A DNA stretch of 64,000 bases from contig PMTM01000003.1 in assembly GCA_003167365.1 (NCBI GenBank), positions 307,163-371,162 of the forward strand, given 5' to 3'. This DNA comes from Spartobacteria bacterium (lineage in GTDB: Bacteria; Verrucomicrobiota; Verrucomicrobiia; Chthoniobacterales; UBA10450). Below, piece by piece: positions 45,527 through 54,742 of the stretch. A model generated the notes under the pieces. The model was not told the DNA's origin, searched no databases, and was given only the letters and a program-made list of their open reading frames with translations. The translations under genes were made by a program, and so were the position numbers. How positions within the stretch are numbered: position 1 is the first letter of the stretch; each line of letters opens with the position of its first letter.

Positions 45527-46783
45527 TCATCTGTCGCATTCACCCATCACGAAGTCCAGACTTCCAAGAATCGCGACCACGTCGCTCAGCATGCAACCGG
45601 AAAGAAGCTCCGGCAGGATGCTAAGATTGACAAATGATGGTGCACGAATTTTCAATCGATGCGGCACTCCACCGCCCTTGCTGTTAATGTAAAAGCCGAG
45701 CTCACCCTTCGGATTTTCGGCCGCGAAATAAACTTCTCCCGGCGGCGCGTCCAGACCTTCGGTCACAACGATAAAGTGATGGATCAATTCTTCCATCTTC
45801 GTCAGCACATGTGATTTTGGCGGCGTCATGTTTTTCCAATCCGCGACATTGATTGGGCCATCCGGAAGCTTGTCGATGACCTGGCGCAGAATGCGCACGC
45901 TTTGGCGCATCTCCTCGATGCGCACCAGGTAGCGATCGTAACAGTCGCCGGCGCTGCCGATCACAACGTCGAAATCGTAATTCTCGTAGTCCAGATATGG
46001 ATGCTTGCGCCGCAAATCGTGTTCGACCCCGCTCCCTCGCAAATTGGGTCCGGAAAGCGCGTAGGCAATCGCGCGATCTTTCGGAATCACTCCGACGTCC
46101 CTGGTTCGATCGACGAAGATGCGATTGCGGGTGAGGAGTTTGTCGCATTCGTCCAAACTCGGTTTGAATTCGTCGAGAAACTTCTTCAGCCGCGGAACAA
46201 AAGTTTCGGGCAAATCGCGAATCTGCCCGCCGACGCGCGTGTATGATGTGGTGAAGCGCGCGCCGGTCAGCAATTCGAAGAGATCGTAGAGTTTTTCGCG
46301 TTCGGTGAAGCTGTAGAGGAAAACCGTCATGGCGCCAAGATCGAGAGCCATCGCGCCAAGCCCGAGGAGGTGCGATGAGATGCGGGCCGTCTCGCAGCAA
46401 ATCACACGGATGGCTCGGCCGCGCGGCGGGATTTCCCAGCCCATCAATTTCTCCACCGCCAAAGCGTAGGCCACGTTGTTTGCAATCGGCGCGATGTAAT
46501 CAAGCCGGTCGGTGTAGGGCACGAATTGATTGTATTGCATGTTCTCCGCGATTTTCTCGTCGCCGCGATGCAAAAAGCCGATGTCCGGAGTTGCTTTGGT
46601 GATGATTTCGCCATCGAGTTCGAGCACGAGCCGCAAAACGCCGTGCGTAGCCGGATGCGACGGCCCCATGTTGAGCACCATCTTCTCGCCAATGTCGGGA
46701 TCGGCGCTACGCAACTTTGCCTCCGCCGCCGCGACTCGCGTCACCGGATCGGGGGATTCAATTTCGCGCGTAGTGAAAGCCAT
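45527..46783 (-). CDS. nuoD: NADH-quinone oxidoreductase subunit D
   Basis: The 49-kDa-like quinone-site subunit, 418 residues. The quinone histidine is in NMGPSHPATHGVLR (residues about 38-51), followed by GFLHRGDEKIAE, and the C-terminal SLDFVMGECDR is conserved. It is the first gene of this operon and lies divergent from fabD, so the operon promoter should lie within 46784-46898. The usual upstream genes nuoA, nuoB and nuoC are absent. Confidence 0.97.
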   Translation of the reverse strand: MAFTTREIESPDPVTRVAAAEAKLRSADPDIGEKMVLNMGPSHPATHGVLRLVLELDGEIITKATPDIGFLHRGDEKIAENMQYNQFVPYTDRLDYIAPIANNVAYALAVEKLMGWEIPPRGRAIRVICCETARISSHLLGLGAMALDLGAMTVFLYSFTEREKLYDLFELLTGARFTTSYTRVGGQIRDLPETFVPRLKKFLDEFKPSLDECDKLLTRNRIFVDRTRDVGVIPKDRAIAYALSGPNLRGSGVEHDLRRKHPYLDYENYDFDVVIGSAGDCYDRYLVRIEEMRQSVRILRQVIDKLPDGPINVADWKNMTPPKSHVLTKMEELIHHFIVVTEGLDAPPGEVYFAAENPKGELGFYINSKGGGVPHRLKIRAPSFVNLSILPELLSGCMLSDVVAILGSLDFVMGECDR

Positions 46784-46898
46784 AACGGAGTCCGATTATG
46801 CTCGCGATGGCCTTCCTCCGCGCAAGCGCAAAGTAGCTACCACTGGCAAATGCGTTTAAGATTGAGTGCATTCAACGTCCTCTACATCTTCCTCCTCC

Positions 46899-47843
46899 AT
46901 GGCGAAGTCAAAAAAGGTAGCGCTGCTGTTCGCCGGACAAGGTGCGCAAAGCGTTGGGATGGGTCGCGACCTGGCCGAGCAATTTCCTGCGGCGACAAAA
47001 TTGTTTCGTGATGCCGATCTAATTCTTGGACGAAAACTGAGCGAGATCGCGTGGAACGGCCCGATTGAAGAATTAACCAAAACCTCGAACTGCCAGCCGG
47101 CGCTTTTCGTGCATGGCCTGGCGGCTTGGGCGGCGCTTCGCGAACTCGCCGGCGAAATTCCGATCGAAGCCGCGGCCGGTTTATCCCTGGGTGAAATGAC
47201 GGCGCACGCGGCCGCGGGAACATTTGATTTCGCAAACGGATTAAAACTGGTACAAAAACGCGGCGAATTAATGGATGAAGCTTGCGCGGCCACAGTGGGC
47301 GGAATGGCCGCGATGATTGGCGGATCGGAAAGTGATATTCGCCGCCTGGCTGCGGATGAAGATGTCGACGTCGCCAATATCAATGCTCCTGGACAAATCG
47401 TCATTTCCGGCGAACTCGCAAAAGTCGAAATGGCTGTCGGCGTGGCCAAGGAATACGGGATTCGGCGTGCCACGTTGTTGAACGTGGCCGGCGCTTATCA
47501 TTCACGTTTGATGGACAGCGCCTACCAAAAGCTTGAATCGGCGCTTATCGATGTCCAGATGCAGCTGCCTAGTTTCTCCGTGATTAGCAATGTGACGGGA
47601 TCCGAAGTCCAAACTCTCCCGGAAATTCGGCGCACTCTACAAGATCAAGTGACGAGCACGGTGCGCTGGGTTGATTGCATGGAGCGAATGCTCACACGGG
47701 GCTGCGATTTCTTTATTGAGCTTGGTCCCGGCGCTGTCTTAGCGGGTCTGCTAAGGCGAATCCGTAAAGATGTCGAAGTCATTTCGGTAAGCGACGCAGA
47801 ATCGGTGCGCACATGCGCCGAGCGGATTCGCGCGGCGGGGTAA
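46899..47843 (+). CDS. fabD: Malonyl-CoA:ACP transacylase
   Basis: It loads malonate onto acyl carrier protein for fatty acid synthesis. The oxyanion LLFAGQGAQSVGMGRDL opens the protein. The nucleophile serine lies in AGLSLGEMTAHA at about residue 90, where the family usually has GHSxGE; here a leucine replaces the histidine next to the serine. The catalytic histidine in NVAGAYHSRLM (about 203) and the C-terminal FFIELGPGAVLAGL are present. The ATG at 46899 gives a 314-residue protein; a GTG at 46866 would add a serine-rich run. Confidence 0.93.
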   Translation: MAKSKKVALLFAGQGAQSVGMGRDLAEQFPAATKLFRDADLILGRKLSEIAWNGPIEELTKTSNCQPALFVHGLAAWAALRELAGEIPIEAAAGLSLGEMTAHAAAGTFDFANGLKLVQKRGELMDEACAATVGGMAAMIGGSESDIRRLAADEDVDVANINAPGQIVISGELAKVEMAVGVAKEYGIRRATLLNVAGAYHSRLMDSAYQKLESALIDVQMQLPSFSVISNVTGSEVQTLPEIRRTLQDQVTSTVRWVDCMERMLTRGCDFFIELGPGAVLAGLLRRIRKDVEVISVSDAESVRTCAERIRAAG

Positions 47844-47856
47844 TCACCGGACTTTG

Positions 47857-49602
47857 ATGGAGCCGGCACAGACAAGCTCATTTGCGCGCGACTCATGGGT
47901 CACGCGCGGCGCAAATCATTTCGGCATGCCGCGGAGAGAATTCATCGCGGCGGCGAGCCTGTTCGCGCTCATGATCGCATTCAAGATGCTGAACATGATG
48001 CGTTATCGGTTCGACAGCGACGAACCGCAGCACCTGCACGTGATCTGGGCCTGGGCCCGCGGCTTCGTGCAATACCGGGATGTTTTCGACAATCACATGC
48101 CGCTTTTCCAAATCATGTTCGCGCCGATCTTCGGTCTGATCGGCGATCGGCCGTCCATTCTTTACTGGATGCGATTCATCCTGCTGCCGATGTACTTCGT
48201 GGCGGTGTGGTGCACTTACCGCATCGGCACGCTGCTTTTTTCGCGGCGCGTGGGCGTATGGGCGGTTCTCCTGGCCGGGGTTTCCACGAGTTATCACTTT
48301 ATTTCGTTCGAATTTCGAACGGACAACCTGTGGGCGCCGCTTTGGTTGTTGTGCATTGCGGTGCTGCTCGGCGGCGCGATGAATGTGCGGCGCGCAATGG
48401 TGGCCGGTCTTCTCTTCGGGTTTTGCTTCGGCATCTCGATGAAATCCTCTCTCCTGTTGTTGTCGATCTTCGTGGCCACGGTCATCGCGCTGCTTTTGGT
48501 CGGCCGCGAACAGTTAGGCAAATCCTGGGCGCAGCTGATTCGATGCGCGGCGACGTTTCTCGGGACCACCCTGCTGGTCCCCGCAACCATTATGATTTTC
48601 TTCGCGCTCAAAGGCGTGTGGCGCGACTTCCGCTATTGCGTTTTCGATCACAATTTCCTGCCCCATCTCGACGCGAAAAATTCTCCGGCATGGTGGATCG
48701 TTATTTTTCCGATCGCGTTCCCCTTGGTCGTTTATATCGCACGACGGATCGTGCGCGCCACGCCGGATCCCGCCCTTGGTTTCCGGCGCGCCTTTATTTT
48801 TATCATCTGCGGTTTTTATATAACGGCTCTCTACAGTTTCTGGACGTTGATGACGCGGCAGGATTATCTCCCGTACCACCCGCTGGCGTTTGTTTTCTTT
48901 GCCGCCGCGATCCTGGCGATTTGCGACAGCGAAAAATTTCGCCTCTGTTTGCCGTCTCGCTTAAGCCGGGTGTCGTGGCCGGTTTGGCTGACGATCCTGG
49001 GATTACTGGTAACGCTCCTCTCGCGCCCGTTCTGGATCAACGGCGCGAAAGCCGAGACTGAACTCCTGCGCGACGTGCTCGTTTTAACCGAACCCGGCGA
49101 TTTCGTCTTCGACTGCAAAGGCGAAACGGTTTTCCGGCAACGCTGCTTCCGTCCGGTTCTGGAACCGGTCATGTTCGAGCGGCTTCAGCGCAAAATGATC
49201 GTGGATGACGTCGCGCAACGATGTGTGGAAACGCGAACCTGTTTGGCGGCGCCGACCGGACGCATGCCGTGGCAGGCGCGTGACTTCATCTCGCAAAATT
49301 ATTTACCGGTAAAAGGTTTTGTGCGCGTCGCCGGCGGTTACTTGAAAGAATCGACGGCCCAATCCGGTGCACTCGAGTTCGATAGCGTCATCCCGGCAGC
49401 GTATAAATTGGTCGCTCGCGAAGGGAATGTAGAAGGCCTCCTCGACGGCGAAGCTTATACTGGGGCGCGATTCTTGAACCCGGGGAAACATCTGTTTGCG
49501 CCATCGAATAGGACCGGCCCCGTGGCTTTTGTCTGGGCGCGCGCGATCGATCTCCACTATTCGCCATTCGATTATGTTCCTCCCAAATCGCGCGGTAAGT
49601 AA
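47857..49602 (+). CDS. Glycosyltransferase family 39-like membrane protein
   Basis: A 581-residue polytopic protein with about 11-12 hydrophobic segments. The N-terminal acidic pair in FDSDEPQHLHVIWAWARG, followed by FVQYRDVFDNHMPLF, is the signature of GT39/PMT-like transferases that use a lipid-linked sugar at the periplasmic face. The C-terminal 150 residues (after about 430) form a soluble domain with KGETVFRQRCF. The substrate is unknown. It stands behind fabD with 13 bp between the two genes and precedes the PIG-L gene. Confidence 0.85.
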   Translation: MEPAQTSSFARDSWVTRGANHFGMPRREFIAAASLFALMIAFKMLNMMRYRFDSDEPQHLHVIWAWARGFVQYRDVFDNHMPLFQIMFAPIFGLIGDRPSILYWMRFILLPMYFVAVWCTYRIGTLLFSRRVGVWAVLLAGVSTSYHFISFEFRTDNLWAPLWLLCIAVLLGGAMNVRRAMVAGLLFGFCFGISMKSSLLLLSIFVATVIALLLVGREQLGKSWAQLIRCAATFLGTTLLVPATIMIFFALKGVWRDFRYCVFDHNFLPHLDAKNSPAWWIVIFPIAFPLVVYIARRIVRATPDPALGFRRAFIFIICGFYITALYSFWTLMTRQDYLPYHPLAFVFFAAAILAICDSEKFRLCLPSRLSRVSWPVWLTILGLLVTLLSRPFWINGAKAETELLRDVLVLTEPGDFVFDCKGETVFRQRCFRPVLEPVMFERLQRKMIVDDVAQRCVETRTCLAAPTGRMPWQARDFISQNYLPVKGFVRVAGGYLKESTAQSGALEFDSVIPAAYKLVAREGNVEGLLDGEAYTGARFLNPGKHLFAPSNRTGPVAFVWARAIDLHYSPFDYVPPKSRGK

Positions 49603-49656
49603 CGATCACGTTTCGGAGTTGGTTTGTTTCCCCGATTTATGCTACAGGATTTTTGT

Positions 49657-50451
49657 ATGGCCGAGCTTGGTTTTGATTTGTTATCGCGCGTGATGTTGAT
49701 CGCACCTCATCCCGATGATGAGTCGCTGGCCTGCAGCATTGCGCTTCAACAAGCCGTGCGCGCAGGCGCCTCTCTCCGCGTTGTGTATGCAACCAATGGC
49801 GATGACAATCCCTGGCCGCAGCGTGTGCTCGAACGCAAGTGGCGCTTGAATACCGCCGATCGCAAACGCTGGGGCAAATTGCGTCGCGCCGAAGCGCTCG
49901 CGGCTCTGAAGATTCTCGGGGTTAGCCCAGATGAAGCGCGCTTTCTCGGTTGGCGCGACCAGGGCCTGACCGACTTGTTGATGCGCGACTGCCGATCTAC
50001 GCTCCAGCGTTTCGCCGCCATTATTAGCGGTTGGTCGCCGACTCATCTGCTTGTTCCTTCCATCGCCGATACGCATCCGGATCACAATGCGCTCGGAGTT
50101 CTACTTTATTTTGTCCTGGCCGACGTTCTGCCGATGGATTTCGAAACGTCGGCCTGGAGTTACGTCGTGCACGGAAGGAGCGCGGCATTTTTCGAGCGCG
50201 CGCAGAAACTTCCACAATCACGAATCGAGACCGCGCGAAAAAAACTCGCGATCTGTTGTCACAAAACCCAAATCAAACTGTCGCGACGCCGATTTCTCGC
50301 CTACGCAAATCGTCCCGAGCGCCTGTTGAAATTGGAACGGCGTTCTTGTTTCTCGGATGAAACGGACTGGCGTGAAGCCGTTGCCCGTCCATCGCAGATT
50401 CTCCTACAAAGCCGGACCGGCGCGCTCCGCCCCTTCGTCGCCATTCGTTAG
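49657..50451 (+). CDS. PIG-L family N-acetylglucosamine-type deacetylase
   Basis: A zinc deacetylase of the LmbE/PIG-L family, about 264 residues. The metal motif is LIAPHPDDESLAC (residues about 13-25), and the third ligand is in PSIADTHPDHNALG. GWRDQGLTDLL fits the family. The natural ATG at 49657 has an AGGA about eight bases upstream; earlier starts (49624 TTG, 49639 ATG) are possible. Its place after a GT39-like gene suggests a joint role in glycan modification, but this is inferred. Confidence 0.88.
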   Translation: MAELGFDLLSRVMLIAPHPDDESLACSIALQQAVRAGASLRVVYATNGDDNPWPQRVLERKWRLNTADRKRWGKLRRAEALAALKILGVSPDEARFLGWRDQGLTDLLMRDCRSTLQRFAAIISGWSPTHLLVPSIADTHPDHNALGVLLYFVLADVLPMDFETSAWSYVVHGRSAAFFERAQKLPQSRIETARKKLAICCHKTQIKLSRRRFLAYANRPERLLKLERRSCFSDETDWREAVARPSQILLQSRTGALRPFVAIR

Positions 50452-50507
50452 ACGATTTCCTATCGAAGAAAGGTTGCGCGACAAATTCGTTACCGTAGCC
50501 TGAACAA

Positions 50508-50963
50508 ATGACTCTTCAGCAACGCGTCGATTCCGATTTGAAAGATGGAATGCGCGCTAAGGATGCAACCAGGGTTGGTGTTCTGCGCATGCTCAAATCC
50601 GCGCTCAAGTACGCCGCGATCGAGAAATCGGGCGCTGAAGCCGAGCTCAACGACGCCGAAGCCGTGCAGGTTATTCGCAAGCAGGTGAAACAGCGGCAGG
50701 ACTCGATCGAAAGTTTCGAGAAAGGCGGCCGGGCTGAGTTGGTGGAAAAGGAAAAGAAGGAATTGTCGATCTTGAACGAGTATCTGCCGCAGGCGATGAG
50801 CGCCGACGAGCTTGGCAAAATTGTGCGCGAGACCATTGCTGAAGTGGGTGCGACCTCGAAGGCGCAAATGGGCGCAGTCATGAAAGCAGTGCAGGCGAAA
50901 GTCGCGGGCCGCGCCGACGGCAAGACGCTGAGCCAGGAAGTGCAGCGGCAGTTGAGTAGTTGA
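50508..50963 (+). CDS. yqeY: GatB/YqeY domain protein
   Basis: A 151-residue protein of the YqeY family, which shares the tail domain of GatB amidotransferases and may bind tRNA. Typical segments are LQQRVDSDLKDGMRAKDATR, LNDAEAVQVIRKQVKQRQDSI and EKKELSILNEYLPQAMS, then QMGAVMKAVQAKVAGRADGK. The TGA stop lies inside the left arm of a family C element. Confidence 0.93.
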   Translation: MTLQQRVDSDLKDGMRAKDATRVGVLRMLKSALKYAAIEKSGAEAELNDAEAVQVIRKQVKQRQDSIESFEKGGRAELVEKEKKELSILNEYLPQAMSADELGKIVRETIAEVGATSKAQMGAVMKAVQAKVAGRADGKTLSQEVQRQLSS

Positions 50964-51048
50964 GATGTTGAAGCGTTGAGATTTCCAAGATCAAACTTCG
51001 CTGTGTTTCAATTTCTCAACTCCTCAACTCTTCAACTCCTCAACTCTC
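50951..51048. repeat. Family C tandem-word inverted pair
   Basis: The left arm has GTTGAGTAGTTGAGATGTTG and a further GAAGCGTTGAG. The right arm has CTCAACTCCTCAACTCTTCA, the complement of the same words. About 40 bases lie between. It contains the yqeY stop and ends just before the ispD start. Confidence 0.75.
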
Positions 51049-51052
51049 GGTC

Positions 51053-51739
51053 ATGCTGACGGCCATCATCGTCGCGGCGGGAACCAGCCGTCGCATGGGG
51101 TTCGATAAACTGTTCGCCGAAATCGCGGGCAAACCTGTCATCGCGCACACAGTCGCGGCATTCGACAGCGCTAATGTTGTCACAGCAATCGTCATCGTCG
51201 CGCGCGCGGACCGACATCGTGAGATCGAAAAAATCGCGCGGGAACAGAATTTCAAAAAGATTCACGCGATCGTGAGCGGCGGCGAACATCGGCAGGATTC
51301 AGTTCGCGCCGGGCTTGATCGTCTTCCGGAAAATGCGCGCCACGTCGCCGTGCACGATGCCGCGCGTCCGCTCGTGACCCCAGAACAAATCGAGCGCGTT
51401 TACCAGGTTGCGCGCGAACATGGCGCGGCTGCCCTGGCGGCGACCGTCTCCGACACGCTCAAGCGCGCGGATGTCGATCTGGTCGTGAACAGTTCGGTCG
51501 ATCGGCATCAGCTTTTCGCCATGCAAACGCCGCAAATTTTCGAGCGGAAAATGGTCGAAGAAGCTTATCGCGTAATCTTAGCAGACAAGGTTGCTGTCAC
51601 CGATGAAGTGTCCGCCATCGAACGCATCCGCGGCAAAGTTGTGCTCGTTCCAAACGAACAGGCGAATTTCAAGATTACTTATCCCGGAGATTTGCCGATG
51701 GCGGAGTTTGTTCTAAACCAAAGAGCAAAGCGCGGCTAA
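51053..51739 (+). CDS. ispD: 2-C-methyl-D-erythritol 4-phosphate cytidylyltransferase
   Basis: The third step of the MEP isoprenoid pathway. Visible motifs are the nucleotide-binding IVAAGTSRRMGFDKL at the N terminus, GEHRQDSVRAGL, the CTP site VAVHDAARPLV, then MQTPQIF and VTDEVSAIE. The 228-residue length matches monofunctional IspD. No ispF domain is fused. It starts four bases after a family C repeat. Confidence 0.95.
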   Translation: MLTAIIVAAGTSRRMGFDKLFAEIAGKPVIAHTVAAFDSANVVTAIVIVARADRHREIEKIAREQNFKKIHAIVSGGEHRQDSVRAGLDRLPENARHVAVHDAARPLVTPEQIERVYQVAREHGAAALAATVSDTLKRADVDLVVNSSVDRHQLFAMQTPQIFERKMVEEAYRVILADKVAVTDEVSAIERIRGKVVLVPNEQANFKITYPGDLPMAEFVLNQRAKRG

Positions 51740-51752
51740 GATCGACAACGTC

Positions 51753-53696
51753 ATGAGTGCTGTCGAAACTCCGAGCACGATGGCGCCGGCGACTCTCTCC
51801 GAGCTGATGTCGGTCTGGCGCGCGCGCGATGTCGAAGAATGGTCGCATTCGCCCGGAACATATCGAACGCTCGCGGAGAAAATTCTTGGTCAGGGCGAAC
51901 CGTTGCTCGCCTACGATGTCGTGAGCGAAGCGCTGGCGAAGTGGCCGGAGGACATTCGTTTGCGCCAGCTTCAGGGTTTGGCGCTTGCGCGCAGCGGCGC
52001 AACCGAACGCGCGAACGCAATTCTCGAAGCGTTGCGAAGCGCTGGACAAACTGATGAAGAAACGCTCGGCATGCTCGGCCGTACTTATAAAGACCTTGCT
52101 TCGCGCGCCGGTGCGGAACGCGAGACACTCTTGCGGCGCGCCGCGGAAATTTACACCCAAGCTTACGAAAGCAGCGGCGGCTATTGGTCGGGAATCAACG
52201 CCGCCACCATGAACTTGCTCATCGGAGAAACGGATCGCGCCTGCAGGATCGCGGGCAAAGTTCGCGAGCAATGTTTGAAAGAAGTTGAAGATCCGGGCGG
52301 AGATTCATACTGGGAAGTTGCCGCTCTCGGCGAAGCGGCGTTGATCTGCCGCGATTGGGCGGAAGCGGAAAAATGGTATGCGCTGGCAGCGAAAGAAGGC
52401 GCACGCCGGTTCGGCGACCTCCATTCCAGCCGGCGCAACGCGCGCTTGATCTTGCAACATTGGAAAACGGACCCGGCCAAGATCGACAAGTACCTTCACG
52501 TTCCGCCAGTAATCGTTTTCGCCGGTCACATGATCGATCGGCCGGATCGCGCCGCGCCGCGATTTCCACAAGAACTCGAGTCCGCCGTGGCGAAAGCGAT
52601 TCGAGACAAGATCGACAAGTTGAAACCGGGATTTGGTTTCTCCGCCGCGGCTTGTGGTTCCGACATTCTTTTTCTCGAAGCAATGCTCGACACCGGCGCG
52701 GAAGTTTCCGTCGTCTTGCCTTACAACAAAGAGCAATTCGTCCGCGACAGTGTTGAACTCTTTCCCGATTCAAATTGGCGCGCGCGTTTCGAGCATGTGT
52801 TCGAGCACGCAGCCCACATTGTCACCGCGTCGACGCAAAGACTGGAGCTCGGCGGAATCTCCTACGATTTCGGCAACGAAATGCTCCTCGGTTTGGCGGA
52901 CATTCACGCACGACGGCTCGAAGCCGAGCTCATCCCGCTGGCGGTTTGGGACGGAACGTCCGGCGACGGACCCGGCGGGACGGCCAGCGTAGTGGAGAAT
53001 TGGCGTGCGCTCGGTCACAAGCCGGAGATTGTCGACCTTGCTCGAATGTTGGACGGACAAGGTCGCCGCGGCGACTCGTATCCCAAACCTCATGCCGACA
53101 ACTCGCCACTGGACGAGTCCGTCCGATTGGCGGACGCGGCGCCTTCCAAACAATTCACTTCCCGAATTGTCGCGATCCTTTTCGCGGACGCGGTCGGCTT
53201 CAGCAAACTAGCGGAGGACGAAGTGCCTCTGTTCGTTCAACATTTTCTGGGAGCGATCGCGCAATTGAGCGAACAATTTCGTACAAAGATCATCGCCAAG
53301 AATACGTGGGGCGATGGACTTTATTTTGTCTTTTCCGATGTCGATCTCGCCGGCCAGTTCGCGCTCGCACTCGCCGATCTGGTCGCTTCAACAAAATGGG
53401 AAGAGAAAGGATTGCGCAGCGGATTGAGCCTTCGCATCGCGCTCCACGCCGGACCAGTGTACGAGTTCGACGATCCGATCACGGGAAACCGCAATTACAG
53501 CGGGACACACGTCAGCCGCGCCGCGCGGATCGAGCCGATCACGCCGCCGGGTCAAGTTTACGCCAGCGAATCGTTCGCCGCGCTCGCCGCCGCCCGCCGC
53601 GCCGAGAGTTTCATTTGCGATTACGTCGGGCAAACGCCGATGGCCAAAGGTTACGGAACTTTGCCGACGTATCATGTGCGACAAAGTTCAACATGA
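51753..53696 (+). CDS. TPR / Rossmann / nucleotidyl cyclase three-domain protein
   Basis: About 647 residues with three parts. Residues 30-240 are TPR-like and resemble the TRAFs-binding (DUF4071) region. Residues about 250-420 form a Rossmann-like SLOG-type domain (VIVFAGHMIDRPDR, AAACGSDILFLEAML). Residues about 470-640 form a class III nucleotidyl cyclase: LFADAVGFSKL and WGDGLYFVF carry the two metal aspartates, and the transition-state segment reads NYSGTHVSRAARIE. There the usual asparagine is a serine, while the arginine is kept. No membrane segment is seen. It may produce a signal in response to a ligand bound by the middle domain; the product and the effector are unknown. Confidence 0.8.
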   Translation: MSAVETPSTMAPATLSELMSVWRARDVEEWSHSPGTYRTLAEKILGQGEPLLAYDVVSEALAKWPEDIRLRQLQGLALARSGATERANAILEALRSAGQTDEETLGMLGRTYKDLASRAGAERETLLRRAAEIYTQAYESSGGYWSGINAATMNLLIGETDRACRIAGKVREQCLKEVEDPGGDSYWEVAALGEAALICRDWAEAEKWYALAAKEGARRFGDLHSSRRNARLILQHWKTDPAKIDKYLHVPPVIVFAGHMIDRPDRAAPRFPQELESAVAKAIRDKIDKLKPGFGFSAAACGSDILFLEAMLDTGAEVSVVLPYNKEQFVRDSVELFPDSNWRARFEHVFEHAAHIVTASTQRLELGGISYDFGNEMLLGLADIHARRLEAELIPLAVWDGTSGDGPGGTASVVENWRALGHKPEIVDLARMLDGQGRRGDSYPKPHADNSPLDESVRLADAAPSKQFTSRIVAILFADAVGFSKLAEDEVPLFVQHFLGAIAQLSEQFRTKIIAKNTWGDGLYFVFSDVDLAGQFALALADLVASTKWEEKGLRSGLSLRIALHAGPVYEFDDPITGNRNYSGTHVSRAARIEPITPPGQVYASESFAALAAARRAESFICDYVGQTPMAKGYGTLPTYHVRQSST

Positions 53697-53710
53697 GCTA
53701 CCCCGGCGTG

Positions 53711-54706
53711 TCAGACGAGCATTGGATCGACGGGGACGAGCGGGCGGACTAGTTCGGCGACAGCGGGGATGTCTTTCGCTTTGAAGCGGCGGCCGCGTCG
53801 GCGCAGCTTGGTCGTGGCCAATTCGCTGACACGAAGGAGTTTTCCGTGTTTCCAAATCCAGGCATCGGGATTGTAAGGACCGACGCGGCGCGGATCGGTC
53901 CAGGTGTGGATCGACAATAGATTTTGCGCGATGGCGGCGGCGATATGCATCGGCCCGCTATCGACGCTGATGACGAAGCTGGCGACGCGGATCAGGCGGA
54001 TAAGTTGGAGCAGGGAAGTCTGGTTGGTGAGATCGACGCAATTTTCCGGAGCGTCGATCTTGCGGTCCGATTTTCCAACGACAACGACACGCGTCGGCGC
54101 GAAAACCTCGCAAAATTTCTCGATGACGGAATTGGACAGCGATTTGTTCCGGCCACGGGCGAAGGGATGGAGAAGAATGAACGGCGGATATTCGTCGAAG
54201 CGCGGGAGAGTGTCGCCGGTCGGAAGCGGACAACGCAACGTATCGCCGATCTTGGCCCCGGCGCATTCGGCCAGCTTGAGGTAACGCTCGATGGCGTGTT
54301 CGCGGCGATTCACCTTGGCCCTGCGATGATAAAAAAAGCGCGAACCTTCGCGCCCGTCGCTCATGCCGTAAAGTTTTTTGGCGCGACTGAATTTTCCGAT
54401 GAGCGCACTACGAAGAAGACCCTGGAAATCGAGCGCCAGATCGGGAGCGAGTTCCTTCGTCTTTTTCAGCCACGGCCAAAAACTTGCCGGCGCGCCCAAG
54501 CCGGTGAAATCGCCGCGCGGGAAAATGTGGATATGATCGACATCGGGATTTCCGCGCAGGAGCGTGGACCATTCCGGATTGATCACCCAGGTGATCTTCG
54601 CGCCCGGGTAGGTGTCTTTGATTAGCGCGACCGCGGGCAAGGTGTGAACAATGTCGCCGAGCGAGCTCGGCTTGATGATCAATATTGATTTGGTTTCAGA
54701 GTTCAA
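53711..54706 (-). CDS. Glycosyltransferase family 9 (heptosyltransferase-like)
   Basis: A 331-residue GT-B enzyme of the LPS heptosyltransferase family. The opening KSILIIKPSSLGDIVHTLPAV and ALDFQGLLRSALIG match, as do FILLHPFARGRNKSL and SVDSGPMHIAAAI toward the C terminus. It probably adds a sugar to the LPS core. It converges with the cyclase gene with only 14 bp between and precedes the phosphoesterase on the same strand, as seen for LPS and cell-envelope genes. Confidence 0.9.
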   Translation of the reverse strand: MNSETKSILIIKPSSLGDIVHTLPAVALIKDTYPGAKITWVINPEWSTLLRGNPDVDHIHIFPRGDFTGLGAPASFWPWLKKTKELAPDLALDFQGLLRSALIGKFSRAKKLYGMSDGREGSRFFYHRRAKVNRREHAIERYLKLAECAGAKIGDTLRCPLPTGDTLPRFDEYPPFILLHPFARGRNKSLSNSVIEKFCEVFAPTRVVVVGKSDRKIDAPENCVDLTNQTSLLQLIRLIRVASFVISVDSGPMHIAAAIAQNLLSIHTWTDPRRVGPYNPDAWIWKHGKLLRVSELATTKLRRRGRRFKAKDIPAVAELVRPLVPVDPMLV

Positions 54707-54742
54707 AACGTTAAACCCCGAAAGCTTTCGGGGCTCAATTTG

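Noticed and set aside
47895..49061. A 388-residue plus-strand frame overlapping the GT39-like gene
   Set aside because: It overlaps the membrane protein in another frame and is arginine-rich with no family features.
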